DNA from: Methylovulum sp.
GTDB taxonomy: Bacteria; Pseudomonadota; Gammaproteobacteria; Methylococcales; Methylomonadaceae
Reading direction: 5' to 3'
Length of the DNA stretch: 64,000 nt
NCBI GenBank assembly: GCA_030653435.1
Contig: JAURZI010000037.1
Coordinates: forward strand, 25,663-89,662
Shown: piece by piece, positions 38,568 to 47,771 of the stretch
Position numbering within the stretch: the stretch's first letter is position 1
How the letters are laid out: each line of letters starts with the position of its first letter
Program-made: the position numbers and the translations under genes
Notes under the pieces: generated by a model
Seen by the model: the letters and a program-made list of their open reading frames with translations, nothing else
What the model was told of the DNA's origin: nothing
Database searches by the model: none

Positions 38568-39539
38568 ATGTTGAGCACAAACAATGCCGATGTTTATACC
38601 GATTTTAACGGCTTGGCCAAATTAAAAAACGAGGCCAGAAAAGAATCGCCGGCGGCATTGAAAGAAGCGGCTAAACAATTTGAAGCCATTTTTCTGAATA
38701 ATATCTTGAAAAGCATGCGTCAGGCCAAACTGGCGGACGGCGCGATGGATAATGACCAGAGCAAGTTTTACAGCGATATGTATGACCAGCAACTGGCGGT
38801 GCATTTATCCGGGAAACCGGGTGTCGGTCTTGCCGATTTGATTGTCAAACAACTCAGTCCAAGTAAGCCAACAGGTGAAAAGCAATCGGTGCAGGATTAT
38901 TTGGGCGGTGCCGCAGGCAGGTTGCCGACATCCAGCGATGGCACTGCCACGATCAGGGCTTATAACCACAGCACCAGACCGTTGGAAAGCATGACTGAAA
39001 TCCCGTTCGAGTCTGAACAGCTACAGTCCGGGCAAAGTCAGCCGATACACTCGGCAGAAGAGTTTATCAGGCAGTTGCATCCCCATGCGCTGCGGGCAGC
39101 CAGGGAATTGGGCGTGGAACCCAAGGCGCTGCTGGCGCAGGCTGCGTTGGAAACAGGCTGGGGGCGTTCGTTAATCAAAAACAGCAACGGCAGCAACAGT
39201 TTCAATTTATTTAATATCAAGGCCGACAAATCCTGGCAGGGCAAGCAGGCCAGGGTGGTCACACTGGAGTTTGAGCAGGGTGTCGCTAAAAAAGTGCATG
39301 CGGGGTTCAGAACTTACCAGTCATACCAGGAAAGTTTCCAGGATTATGTAAACTTTATAAAAGAAAACCCGCGTTATGCCGATGCGTTGAAACAAGCGGG
39401 CAATACGGGGCAATACATGCGGGAATTACAGCAGGCCGGCTATGCGACGGATCCGAAATATGCCGACAAAGTCATGAATATCTACCAGGGCGATGCGATG
39501 AACGCATTCAGGCCAGACACTGTTCTGGCACTGAATTGA
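38568..39539 (+). CDS. flgJ: Rod-binding protein/muramidase FlgJ
   Basis: FlgJ is a rod cap with a peptidoglycan hydrolase domain that opens the wall for the growing rod. The N-terminal domain (about 1-110) has KEAAKQFEAIFLNNILKSMRQAKLADG. The C-terminal glucosaminidase domain (about 160-315) carries ELGVEPKALLAQAALETGWGR with the catalytic Glu, and SFNLFNIKADKSWQGK. The two-domain, 323-aa form is typical of gammaproteobacteria. Confidence 0.96.
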   Translation: MLSTNNADVYTDFNGLAKLKNEARKESPAALKEAAKQFEAIFLNNILKSMRQAKLADGAMDNDQSKFYSDMYDQQLAVHLSGKPGVGLADLIVKQLSPSKPTGEKQSVQDYLGGAAGRLPTSSDGTATIRAYNHSTRPLESMTEIPFESEQLQSGQSQPIHSAEEFIRQLHPHALRAARELGVEPKALLAQAALETGWGRSLIKNSNGSNSFNLFNIKADKSWQGKQARVVTLEFEQGVAKKVHAGFRTYQSYQESFQDYVNFIKENPRYADALKQAGNTGQYMRELQQAGYATDPKYADKVMNIYQGDAMNAFRPDTVLALN

Positions 39540-39574
39540 GCGGCATAACCCGTTAACATCAGAAGGTCAATAGT

Positions 39575-41203
39575 ATGGCAGGCATTTTAGGAACCTCGTT
39601 GTCGGGCCTGATGGCGGCGCAGCAATCGCTGGACACTATCAGCCATAATATTGCCAACGTCAACACCGATGGCTACAGCCGACAACGCGTGGAATTGGGC
39701 ACGAATGCGGCTAAATTCACCGGTAGCGGCTATATTGGCCAAGGCGTCAATATCACCACCGTTGCCCGCAGTTATGATCAGTTTATCAACAACCAGCTGA
39801 CTTCGAGCACGTCTGCATTTGCAGAGGCGGACACCTTGTCTACGATGGCTGCCCAGGTGGATGGTATTTTGTCTGGCGAGTCAACCAGTGTGTCCCCGGC
39901 GTTAAAAGCCTTTTTTAATGCCGTCAATGAAGTGGCCAATGATCCTACCTCCCAGTCTGTCAGGCAGGTTATGGTCACCGAAGCCAGTTCCCTGGCGCAA
40001 CAATTTAATACGATGTCGACCCAGCTTGAAGGTCTGCGTGACCAGAATAACAACCAAATGGGCGCCACGCTCGATAGCATCAATTCATACGCCCGGACTA
40101 TCGCCGATTTGAATGCTAAAATTGTGCTCGGTTCAAACCGTAGTAGCGGGCAGCTGCCTAATGATTTGCTGGATCAGCGTGACGAACTGGTGGCTAAAAT
40201 AGCTGAAAAAGTCAGTGTTTCGACCTTACAGCAAAAAGACGGCAGCTTGAGTGTCTTTATCGGTAGCGGACAGTCCCTGGTGCTGGGCAGTAAAGCCGCA
40301 ACCTTGTCTTTGGCAGGATCCAGCGCCGACTTTTCGCACAAAAATATTCTGATGGACGGCCAGGACATTACGCCTCAGATTACCGGCGGGGAATTGTCCG
40401 GGGCGTTGCAATTCCGGGACGACATACTCGATCCGGCCCAGCAGCAAATGGGTTTGCTGGCGGCGGGTTTTGCCGTTCAGTTTAATGCGGCGCATCAGGC
40501 GGGTTTCGACTTGAATGCCCAGGCCGGTAAGGCGTTTTTTGATGCCGGTGCGCCCGCAGTCATCTCCGCTGCCAATAACACCGGTAATGTCACGGCCAGT
40601 TATGACGCTTCGACGATAGGCCAGCTGACGGCCAGCGATTATCAATTGAGCTATGACGGCAGCAATTTTTCGTTAAAACGGCTGAGTGACAACGCTGACA
40701 GTTCTTTTCCGGGGCCGCCGCCGACGACGATAGCAGGTCCGGGTTTTACGATAGCCACCGGGGCAACGGTTGCCGCCAACGATAGTTTTTTGATCAGGCC
40801 GACGTTTAATGCGGCGCATAACATCACGTCGGTCATCACCGATCCGGCCGAAATTGCCGCGTCCGGTAGCGCGGCTTCGGTGCCGGGCGACAATACGGCA
40901 GCTTTGAATCTGGCAAGCCTTGAAAACCAAGCGGTGTTGCTGGGAGGCAATGCCACGTTTAATGAGATCAACGGCCAGTTGGTGTCCAAAATAGGCACCT
41001 TGACGAGTGCGGCCAAAGTCAGCAGTTCCGCACAGGAAGCCTTATTGAACCAAGCCACCCAGTCCAGGGAAAACCTGTCCGGCGTCAATCTCGATGAAGA
41101 GGCGGCAAACCTGATTAAATTCCAGCAATCTTATCAGGCTGCGGCTCAGGCGGTTTCTGTGGCCAGCTCAATATTCGACACCTTAATCGGTGCCATCAGG
41201 TAG
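39575..41203 (+). CDS. flgK: Hook-filament junction protein FlgK
   Basis: FlgK is the first junction protein between hook and filament and a client of FlgN. The 542-aa protein has the N-terminal axial motif LSGLMAAQQSLDTISHNIANVNTDGYSRQRVEL. The conserved C-terminus is GVNLDEEAANLIKFQQSYQAAAQAVSVASSIFDTLI. The central region is variable, as usual. Length is within family range. Confidence 0.95.
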   Translation: MAGILGTSLSGLMAAQQSLDTISHNIANVNTDGYSRQRVELGTNAAKFTGSGYIGQGVNITTVARSYDQFINNQLTSSTSAFAEADTLSTMAAQVDGILSGESTSVSPALKAFFNAVNEVANDPTSQSVRQVMVTEASSLAQQFNTMSTQLEGLRDQNNNQMGATLDSINSYARTIADLNAKIVLGSNRSSGQLPNDLLDQRDELVAKIAEKVSVSTLQQKDGSLSVFIGSGQSLVLGSKAATLSLAGSSADFSHKNILMDGQDITPQITGGELSGALQFRDDILDPAQQQMGLLAAGFAVQFNAAHQAGFDLNAQAGKAFFDAGAPAVISAANNTGNVTASYDASTIGQLTASDYQLSYDGSNFSLKRLSDNADSSFPGPPPTTIAGPGFTIATGATVAANDSFLIRPTFNAAHNITSVITDPAEIAASGSAASVPGDNTAALNLASLENQAVLLGGNATFNEINGQLVSKIGTLTSAAKVSSSAQEALLNQATQSRENLSGVNLDEEAANLIKFQQSYQAAAQAVSVASSIFDTLIGAIR

Positions 41204-41210
41204 GTGTAGC

Positions 41211-42140
41211 ATGCGAATTTCAACATCATGGTCCCAACAGCTGGGCTTGAATGCCATGCAGTCCCAACAGGCAAAATTGGGCCAGACCCAGATGCAGTTG
41301 GCGGCCAATAAAAAGATTCTGACCGCAGCCGACGATCCGGCAGCGGCGGCCCATATCATCGACCTCAATCTGAGCATAGCCCAGACTACCCAGTACCAGA
41401 GCAATATCAATGCCGCTCAGCAACGGCTGGAACTGGAAGACAGCGTTTTGCAGAATGCCACGGACATTATGTACAGGATTAAGGAATTAAGTGTGCAGGG
41501 TTTGAATGCCAGCAATTCGCAGAGTGACCGTGTCACTATCGCTGAAGAATTGGATGGCCTTAATGATGAGTTGCTGGGGCTTGCCAACACCAAGAATGCC
41601 AATGGCGAATATCTTTTTTCGGGTTATAAGACGGATACCCCGGCATTCAGTAAAGCGATCGACAACACCGGCGCTTACAGTTACGCAGGCGATGCCAATG
41701 CGCGCATTATCCAGATTGGAGTCGAACGTCAGGTCACCGATGGCGATCCCGGCAGTAACGTGTTTGGAGTGCCTACAGGCCCGGCGCCTGCCACAGTGCC
41801 TGATGTCGGTGCTATAGGCAATATTTTTGAAGCGATAGATAAATTCGCTACAGATCTCAGGGCTAACAGCCCTAATACGACGTCGCTGGACGACTTTGAC
41901 AACGCACTGGAGAAAATAGTCACGGCACAAGCATCGGTTGGCGTAAGATTGAAAGTGCTGGAAAGCCAGCAGGGGCTTAATGAAGACTACAATCTTAATA
42001 TGAAAACGGTGTTATCGAGCACTGAAGACCTCGATTATGCTGAAGCCATAACCCGGCTGAACGCACAAACGCTGTCATTACAGGTCGCGCAACAGGCGTT
42101 TACGCAAGTAAATAAATTATCGCTGTTTAATTATCTTTGA
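41211..42140 (+). CDS. flgL: Hook-filament junction protein FlgL
   Basis: FlgL is the second junction protein, adjoining flagellin. I set the start at ATG 41211, giving 309 aa beginning MRISTSWSQQLGLNAM. A longer frame from 41190 would overlap flgK and lacks homologous residues. The flagellin-like N-terminus (LAANKKILTAADDPAAAAHIIDL) and C-terminal helix (YAEAITRLNAQTLSLQVAQQAFTQVNKLSLFNYL) are visible. It ends the flg run. Confidence 0.94.
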   Translation: MRISTSWSQQLGLNAMQSQQAKLGQTQMQLAANKKILTAADDPAAAAHIIDLNLSIAQTTQYQSNINAAQQRLELEDSVLQNATDIMYRIKELSVQGLNASNSQSDRVTIAEELDGLNDELLGLANTKNANGEYLFSGYKTDTPAFSKAIDNTGAYSYAGDANARIIQIGVERQVTDGDPGSNVFGVPTGPAPATVPDVGAIGNIFEAIDKFATDLRANSPNTTSLDDFDNALEKIVTAQASVGVRLKVLESQQGLNEDYNLNMKTVLSSTEDLDYAEAITRLNAQTLSLQVAQQAFTQVNKLSLFNYL

Positions 42141-42203
42141 TGGCGGTGCGCGAACAGCCTCGTTTTCCGCAGCGGTGCCTATAGGCCGCTAAGCAGACAC
42201 CAC

Positions 42204-42218
42204 TGGAAATTATTGTGC
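42204..42218 (+). promoter_or_regulatory. Possible weak sigma-54 site for fliL operon
   Basis: TGGAAATTATTGTGC keeps the GG/GC spacing of RpoN promoters, but A replaces the C of the -24 TGGC. It lies 62 bases before the fliL ATG, where an operon promoter is expected because flgL ends 140 bases upstream. I rate it lower than the other sites. Confidence 0.3.
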
Positions 42219-42279
42219 AGGTAATGCAGAATAAGCCGGGCTCCACATCATAACCACTTAGGAAAAAAAAGGATATCCG

Positions 42280-42774
42280 ATGGCTGAACACGAACAGGAA
42301 CAAGGGGGCGGCGGCGTAAGACTGTCCTCAAAAAAACTTATTATCCTTATTGTCGCAGGCGTGCTTTTATTGGCGGCGGGCGGTGCGGGCACCTTCTTCT
42401 TAATGAAGGGGCAAATGGCTCAACCTGAAGAGGCAAGCCACGAGAAGCATGAAAATGTGTCGCTGTATTACGATATGAGCAAAGCCTTCGTCGTCGATTT
42501 TCCAAAAGGCGGCCCGATAGAACTGGTGCAGCTGGCCGTCACTTTTGTGGTTGAAGACCAGGGGACTGCGGATGCCTTGAAAAAAAATGAGCCTATGCTG
42601 CGTAACAACCTGTTGATGATTATCAGTTCCCAGTCGCCTGACAAATTAAACACCACAGAAGGCAAAGAGGCTTTGCGTAAAGCCATGCTGGATGATGTCG
42701 CCGCCACCTTGAAAAAATTAAGCGTACACGGTGAAGTAAAGGAAGTGCTGTTCACGTCATTTATTATGCAATAA
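42280..42774 (+). CDS. fliL: Flagellar basal-body protein FliL
   Basis: FliL surrounds the stator and supports torque at high load. The 164-aa protein has a short cytoplasmic N-terminus and a membrane helix (LIILIVAGVLLLAAGGAGTFFLM, about 19-42). The periplasmic domain includes YYDMSKAFVVDFPKGG, EPMLRNNLLMIISSQSPD and LFTSFIMQ at the end. It opens the fliLMNOPQR-flhB operon. A second FliL-like gene is at 13584. Confidence 0.93.
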   Translation: MAEHEQEQGGGGVRLSSKKLIILIVAGVLLLAAGGAGTFFLMKGQMAQPEEASHEKHENVSLYYDMSKAFVVDFPKGGPIELVQLAVTFVVEDQGTADALKKNEPMLRNNLLMIISSQSPDKLNTTEGKEALRKAMLDDVAATLKKLSVHGEVKEVLFTSFIMQ

Positions 42775-42778
42775 ACAA

Positions 42779-43744
42779 ATGAGTGATTTACTTTCACAGG
42801 AGGAAATCGACGCACTGTTATACGGTGTGGACGAAGGTAGCCTTACCAGCGAAACGGAGGAGTTTGAAGACAAAAGCGTCGTCAGGGAATACAGTTTCGG
42901 TAGCCAGGAAAGGATTATTCGTGGACGTATGCCGACTATGGAAATGGTTAATGAGCGCTTTACCCGCTTGTTGCGTATTTCCCTGTTCCTGTTTTTGCGG
43001 CGGTCTTCGGAAGTGTTTATCACCGGCATACAGGTTAAAAAGTTTTCCGAATATGTGCTGGGCCTGCACGTGCCCACCAACCTCAATATTGTGCGTGTCA
43101 CCCCGTTGCGGGGAAGGGCGTTGATCGTCATGGAATCGCCGCTGGTGTTTACGCTGGTGGACAATTTTTTTGGCGGTGGCGGGCAATTTCATCCTAAAAC
43201 TGACGGGCGCGAGTACACTCCGACGGAAATGCGCGTGATTCGGTTGGTGATTGAAATGATTTTTAAGGACCTGAAAGAGGCTTGGAAGCCGGTTATGGAA
43301 CTCAATTTTGAATACATCGGTTCGGAAATCAACCCGCAATTTGCCAATATTGTCAGTCCGGCAGAAATTGTTGTGATTTCTTCCGTCCATGTCGAGCTGG
43401 AGGGCGGCGGCGGGGATATTAATATTGCCATGCCGTATTCGATGCTTGAACCGATCAGGGAATTATTGGTTGCTATCAGCAGTGACTCGGGTGACACTGA
43501 CGGCGGTTGGCAGATGTCATTGCGGAATGAAATTCTAAGGGCGGAAATGACGGTGAGCAGCTTTCTGCTGGAAAAGCAAATGACGTTAAGGGATGTCATG
43601 CACTTTAAAAAGGGCGATGTCATACCTGTGGAGATGCCGAAAACCGTGACGCTGAATGTGGCGGGCATTCCTACTTTTGAAGGCAAGGTCGGTATATCCG
43701 ATGGTAATTATGCCGTGCGGATTATTCATAAGATAACGCATTAA
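42779..43744 (+). CDS. fliM: Flagellar motor switch protein FliM
   Basis: FliM forms the C ring wall and normally receives CheY-P at its N-terminal tail. The 321-aa product retains that tail motif, LLSQEEIDALLYGV. It continues with the CheC-like middle domain (QERIIRGRMPTMEMVNERFTRLLRISL) and the C-terminal SpoA domain. Retention of the CheY-binding tail is notable because no cheY lies in this cluster. Confidence 0.97.
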   Translation: MSDLLSQEEIDALLYGVDEGSLTSETEEFEDKSVVREYSFGSQERIIRGRMPTMEMVNERFTRLLRISLFLFLRRSSEVFITGIQVKKFSEYVLGLHVPTNLNIVRVTPLRGRALIVMESPLVFTLVDNFFGGGGQFHPKTDGREYTPTEMRVIRLVIEMIFKDLKEAWKPVMELNFEYIGSEINPQFANIVSPAEIVVISSVHVELEGGGGDINIAMPYSMLEPIRELLVAISSDSGDTDGGWQMSLRNEILRAEMTVSSFLLEKQMTLRDVMHFKKGDVIPVEMPKTVTLNVAGIPTFEGKVGISDGNYAVRIIHKITH

Positions 43745-43784
43745 TGTGTACGGAAGCGTTTTTAAACCTGATGGTGAGTAAGGT

Positions 43785-44165
43785 ATGAGCGAAGATTCTA
43801 ACGAGTTTGCGGATGAAAACGTAGACGATAATATGGAAACGGCGACATTCGAAGAATTTGAACAGCCCTACTACGACGATAAATCGGTGGAAACACCGGT
43901 GGATGAGATTAATATGGATGTGATCCTGGATGTTCCTGTTACGATTGCCATGGAAATCGGCAGGGCGCAGATCAACATCAGAAATTTGTTGCAGCTAAAC
44001 CAGGGCTCGGTTGTGGAACTGGATCGGTTTGCCGGCGAACCGCTGGATGTTTTGGTCAACGGTACGTTGATCGCGCACGGTGAAGTGGTCGTCGTCAACG
44101 ATAAATTCGGTATCCGTTTGACAGAAGTGATCAGCCCGTCAGAGCGCGTGAAAAGACTGTCCTGA
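43785..44165 (+). CDS. fliN: Flagellar motor switch protein FliN
   Basis: FliN completes the C ring and docks FliH during export. The 126-aa protein has an acidic, variable N-terminus. A SpoA domain follows with MDVILDVPVTIAMEIGRAQINIRNLLQLNQGSVVELDR and GEVVVVNDKFGIRLTEVISPSERVKRL, both diagnostic. The stop overlaps the fliO start (TGATG). Confidence 0.97.
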   Translation: MSEDSNEFADENVDDNMETATFEEFEQPYYDDKSVETPVDEINMDVILDVPVTIAMEIGRAQINIRNLLQLNQGSVVELDRFAGEPLDVLVNGTLIAHGEVVVVNDKFGIRLTEVISPSERVKRLS

Positions 44166-44590
44166 TGCTGCCGCAAACGCTGTATGTTGGCTTGTTGCTG
44201 TATGCCCCTGCCGGCCTTGCCGCGCCGGGTGCCGATGCACCTAAAGCCACTGGCGTCGTTGGGGCCAGTAATATAGCGGCATGGGGCTTGGGCCTGCTGG
44301 TCGTGTTAAGTGTGTTTTTGTTCTGTGTCTGGTGTTTTAGCCGGTTAAGCGGATTGCCAGCCAACCCGGCGGAAAAAATGCGGGTGATTGGCGGCTTATC
44401 GTTAGGTATGCGGGAAAAAATTATGTTGCTGCAAGTCGGAAAAAAGCAGCTCATACTGGCGGTGACTCCGGGACGCATCGAAACCTTGCTGGTGCTGGAA
44501 GGTGATGACTGTTTATTGAGGGAAGATGCCAAGGCGACCGGATTTGCCCAAAAATTGATGCAGGCAATGAAGGCACGCCCTGATGAATAG
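44165..44590 (+). CDS. fliO: Flagellar biosynthesis protein FliO
   Basis: FliO stabilises FliP during assembly of the export gate. The 141-aa product has one membrane helix (AAWGLGLLVVLSVFLFCVWCF, about 38-58). The C-terminal part contains MRVIGGLSLGMREKIMLLQVGKKQLILAVTPGRIETL, the FliO pattern. Its N-terminal Ala/Pro-rich segment may be a signal sequence. It overlaps fliN by one base. Confidence 0.9.
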   Translation: MLPQTLYVGLLLYAPAGLAAPGADAPKATGVVGASNIAAWGLGLLVVLSVFLFCVWCFSRLSGLPANPAEKMRVIGGLSLGMREKIMLLQVGKKQLILAVTPGRIETLLVLEGDDCLLREDAKATGFAQKLMQAMKARPDE

Positions 44591-44687
44591 TGCGGGAACG
44601 CCGTCGTAGCGCCGTAAGGGCCTGGCCCTCAACATATTTTTCTTTTATGCCCTAGAGGGTATTCCGACTAAGGGTAAACCCGCCACC

Positions 44688-45437
44688 ATGATCCCGCGAC
44701 ATCTCTGCTTTGCTATATTGGTTTTTTTGCTGTTGGCGGCACCGGCCTATGCAGCCCCAGGAATTGATGCGGTAACCGTCACGACTAATCCGCAAGGTGG
44801 CCAGAACTACAGTGTAACCATCCAGATACTGGCGTTAATGACGATGTTGACGTTATTGCCGTCATTATTGTTGGCGATGACCTCGTTTACCCGCATCATG
44901 ATTGTGTTAAGCCTGTTGCGCCAGGCGCTGGGCACCGGCCAAGCGCCCAGCAACCAGTTGTTGCTGGGATTGTCGCTGTTTTTGACCATTTTCATCATGA
45001 TGCCGGTGTTCGATAAGGTTAACACGGACGCTGTGCAGCCTTATCTGGAAGAAAAAATGGATGCGACCACGGCGCTTAAACAGGCCTCGGAACCTTTCCG
45101 GCAGTTCATGATGAAGCAGACCCGCGAGACGGATCTGGAGATGTTTATCAGGATTTCCGGCAAGGCCGAGCTGCAATCGGCTGACGACGTGCCGTTCTCG
45201 TTATTGCTGCCGGCTTATGTGACCAGTGAATTAAAAACGGCTTTCCAGATCGGTTTTATTATTTTTTTGCCGTTTTTGATTATCGATTTGGTAGTCTCCA
45301 GCGTATTGATGTCTATGGGCATGATGATGCTCTCGCCTATGGTCGTGTCGCTGCCGTTTAAAATCATGCTGTTTGTGCTGGCGGACGGTTGGTCCTTGAT
45401 TATGGAAATGTTGGCGGCAAGCTTTTATGTCAGTTGA
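44688..45437 (+). CDS. fliP: Flagellar export gate protein FliP
   Basis: FliP is a core subunit of the FliPQR export gate. The 249-aa product has a cleavable signal peptide ([17 protein letters not shown]). Four hydrophobic segments follow with [45 protein letters not shown] and the C-terminal [28 protein letters not shown] signature. The 97-base gap before it is longer than others and has no clear promoter. Confidence 0.97.
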   Translation: MIPRHLCFAILVFLLLAAPAYAAPGIDAVTVTTNPQGGQNYSVTIQILALMTMLTLLPSLLLAMTSFTRIMIVLSLLRQALGTGQAPSNQLLLGLSLFLTIFIMMPVFDKVNTDAVQPYLEEKMDATTALKQASEPFRQFMMKQTRETDLEMFIRISGKAELQSADDVPFSLLLPAYVTSELKTAFQIGFIIFLPFLIIDLVVSSVLMSMGMMMLSPMVVSLPFKIMLFVLADGWSLIMEMLAASFYVS

Positions 45438-45468
45438 TGGGCAGGCCTTTGACGGCGGAGGCTGAACA

Positions 45469-45738
45469 ATGACACCCGAAATTATTTACAAAGTCAGCCA
45501 GGATGCGATGATGATTGCCGTCAAACTGACGGCGCCGCTGCTGCTGCCTTCCCTGGCGATAGGCTTGGTGATTGCGATGTTTCAGGCGGCTACGCAGATT
45601 AACGAATCGACACTGACGTTTGTGCCTAAGTTGATCGTCATTGGTTTGGTCTTGATGATTATGGGGCCGGCCATGCTGCAAATGTTCCTTGATTATTTCC
45701 AGGAATTAATCAGGGATATTCCGCATTTGATCGGCTAG
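45469..45738 (+). CDS. fliQ: Flagellar export gate protein FliQ
   Basis: FliQ is a small gate subunit with two membrane helices. The 89-aa length is standard. Motifs are VSQDAMMIAVKLTAPLLLPSLAIGLVIAMFQAATQINESTLTFVPK, the family hallmark. It is between fliP and fliR. Confidence 0.97.
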   Translation: MTPEIIYKVSQDAMMIAVKLTAPLLLPSLAIGLVIAMFQAATQINESTLTFVPKLIVIGLVLMIMGPAMLQMFLDYFQELIRDIPHLIG

Positions 45739-45742
45739 CTGC

Positions 45743-46516
45743 GTGAACATTACCGAGGCCCAGATGTTGGCATGGGTGGCGTCATTTGTCTGGCCGTTAA
45801 TGCGTATCAGCGCCATGTTTGTCGCGATGCCGCTGATTAGTATGCGGGCGGTGCCGGCGCGCTCCAGGCTGATCCTGGCTTTGGCGATGACTTTCTTTGT
45901 CATGCCGCTACTGCCGCCGCTGGCCACGTTTGAGATGTTCAGTTATGTCGGCTTGCTGGTCGCGGTGCAGCAGATAACGATAGGATTGGTGACCGGTTTT
46001 ATTGTGCAACTGGTGTTCGCCGCCGTCGTTTTTGCCGGACAAGGCATAGCCTTGGGCATGGGATTGGGTTTTGCGTCTATGGTCGATCCGCAGAACGGTC
46101 AGCAGGTGCCTGTCGTTGCCCAATTTTATGTCATGACGACGACGCTGGTTTTCCTAAGTATGGACGGGCATCTGCTGCTGATAAAAATGTTGCTGGACAG
46201 TTTCGTCAGCTTGCCGATAGGCGTTGACGGGTTAAGCACCGCCGATTTGTGGGTTACCCTGGCCTGGAGCAGCCGCATGTTTGCGGGCGGCCTATTGTTG
46301 TCCATGCCGGTCGTTATCAGCCTGTTGCTGGTTAATATCAGCTTTGGCGTCGCGTCACGGGCGGCGCCGCAGTTGAACATTTTTTCAGTCGGTTTTCCCG
46401 TTACCTTATTTCTAGGCATCCTGTTAATCTGGGTAACCTTGCCGAATGTGCTGGATCAGTTTTCCGGTATCCTGACTGAGGCCTACGACTTAATCGAGAC
46501 CTTGCTCCGTTTGTAA
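45743..46516 (+). CDS. fliR: Flagellar export gate protein FliR
   Basis: FliR completes the FliPQR gate and contacts FlhB. The 257-aa multi-pass protein starts at a GTG, 4 bases after fliQ. Typical segments include WPLMRISAMFVAMPLISMRAVPARSRLILALAM, FAGQGIALGMGLGFASMVDPQNGQQVPVVAQFY and GVASRAAPQLNIFSVGFPVTLFLGIL. It precedes flhB by two bases. Confidence 0.96.
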   Translation: MNITEAQMLAWVASFVWPLMRISAMFVAMPLISMRAVPARSRLILALAMTFFVMPLLPPLATFEMFSYVGLLVAVQQITIGLVTGFIVQLVFAAVVFAGQGIALGMGLGFASMVDPQNGQQVPVVAQFYVMTTTLVFLSMDGHLLLIKMLLDSFVSLPIGVDGLSTADLWVTLAWSSRMFAGGLLLSMPVVISLLLVNISFGVASRAAPQLNIFSVGFPVTLFLGILLIWVTLPNVLDQFSGILTEAYDLIETLLRL

Positions 46517-46518
46517 CC

Positions 46519-47649
46519 ATGGCTGAAGATTCAGATCAGGAAAAAACCGAAGAGCCTACCAGTAAGCGTCTTGACGACGCGCAGAAGAAAGGCCAGATTG
46601 CCCGTTCCAGAGAACTGAACACCTTCGCTATGCTGATGACCAGCGCCGCGCTGTTTTTGATGTTAGGGGAAGAAATGGGTGATGGGCTGATCAAGATGAT
46701 GCGTACCGAGTTTCAAATAAGCCGGGAGGTGATTTTTGATCCTGCGAGCCCGGTCATTCATTTCAAACAGGTTATGTTGCACGGGCTGCTGTTGATTGTA
46801 CCCTTTCTGGCCGTATTGGTTGTGGTTGCCGTAGCCGCGCCGCTGGCCTTGGGCGGCTGGGTGTTCAGTTGGGATGCCATTACCCCCAAGTTCGAAAAAA
46901 TGGATCCGATTAAAGGCCTGCCACGGTTATTTGCCGTGCATGGCTTGATCGAGATGGCTAAAGCCTTACTCAAGTTCCTATTGGTTTTTGCCGTTTCCAT
47001 GGCCTTGTACCATCGCTTTATCACTGAGCTGGTGGCTCTGGGCGCTGAGCCTATAGGGGCTGCCATCAGCCACGGTTTGGGCATCATCGCCACTTGTTTT
47101 CTGATACTCAGCGCGTCGTTAAGCGCAGTCGTCATGTTTGATGTGCCTTTTCAATTATGGGAGCACAGCAAAAAATTGAAAATGACCTTGCAGGAAATCA
47201 AGGATGAAATGAAAGAGTCCGAGGGTAGCCCTGAAGTTAAAGGGCGGATACGCAGGATGCAGATGGAAATGGCGCAAAACCGCATGATGACGGAAGTGCC
47301 CAAGGCGGATGTTATCGTCACCAACCCTAACCACTATGCCGTGGCCTTGAAATATGACCCCGGCGCAAGCGGTGCGCCGAAGCTGGTAGCCAAAGGCGTG
47401 GACTTGATGGCGGCCCAGATCAGGAATCTGGCGATAGCTGCCGATGTGCCGCTGCTGGCATCGCCGCCGCTGGCCAGAGCCTTGTATTATTCGACGGATA
47501 TCGACAAGGAAATACCTAAGGGGCTGTATCTGGCGGTGGCCCAGGTGTTGGCGTATATCTACCAATTAAAGGCCGCGCGCGAACACCGTTGGGCTGAACC
47601 GTTGCCGCCTAAGGACATTCCTGTGCCTGATGAGTTTAAACAGCATTAA
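46519..47649 (+). CDS. flhB: Flagellar export switch protein FlhB
   Basis: FlhB is the export apparatus protein whose self-cleavage switches specificity from rod/hook to filament. The 376-aa product has the N-terminal EDSDQEKTEEPTSKRLDDAQKKGQIARS and four membrane segments. The autocleavage site is at residues 269-272, here NPNH instead of the common NPTH; Asn-Pro, where cleavage occurs, is kept. A diverged copy of the last ~80 bases of the gene lies just downstream. Confidence 0.96.
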   Translation: MAEDSDQEKTEEPTSKRLDDAQKKGQIARSRELNTFAMLMTSAALFLMLGEEMGDGLIKMMRTEFQISREVIFDPASPVIHFKQVMLHGLLLIVPFLAVLVVVAVAAPLALGGWVFSWDAITPKFEKMDPIKGLPRLFAVHGLIEMAKALLKFLLVFAVSMALYHRFITELVALGAEPIGAAISHGLGIIATCFLILSASLSAVVMFDVPFQLWEHSKKLKMTLQEIKDEMKESEGSPEVKGRIRRMQMEMAQNRMMTEVPKADVIVTNPNHYAVALKYDPGASGAPKLVAKGVDLMAAQIRNLAIAADVPLLASPPLARALYYSTDIDKEIPKGLYLAVAQVLAYIYQLKAAREHRWAEPLPPKDIPVPDEFKQH

Positions 47650-47668
47650 TAAACCGGCTAAAGCCCTT

Positions 47669-47683
47669 TGGCACTCATATGGC
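47669..47683 (+). promoter_or_regulatory. Sigma-54-type promoter for flhA operon
   Basis: TGGCACTCATATGGC has a perfect -24 TGGCAC and a -12 GGC in the correct spacing. It is 97 bases upstream of the flhA ATG. Pseudomonas flhA also has its own RpoN promoter. The site lies at the left edge of a duplicated fragment of flhB, so it may have arisen from that sequence. Confidence 0.5.
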
Positions 47684-47771
47684 CCAGTTAAAGGCCGGCC
47701 GCGAACACTGTTGGCCGAACCGTTGCCGTCTAAAGACATCCCCCCCCGTTCCTGACGAGTTTAAACAAAAT
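47684..47771 (+). repeat. Diverged duplicate of the flhB 3' end
   Basis: These bases align with 47562-47645, the last 28 codons of flhB. Shared blocks include TTAAAGGCCG, GCGAACAC, GAACCGTTGCCG, TAA(A/G)GACAT and GAGTTTAAACA. The copy has a run of eight C and a small indel, so it no longer reads through in the flhB frame, and it ends in TAG. It fills most of the flhB-flhA gap. It is either a tandem duplication or recombination scar; it is not a gene. Confidence 0.8.
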
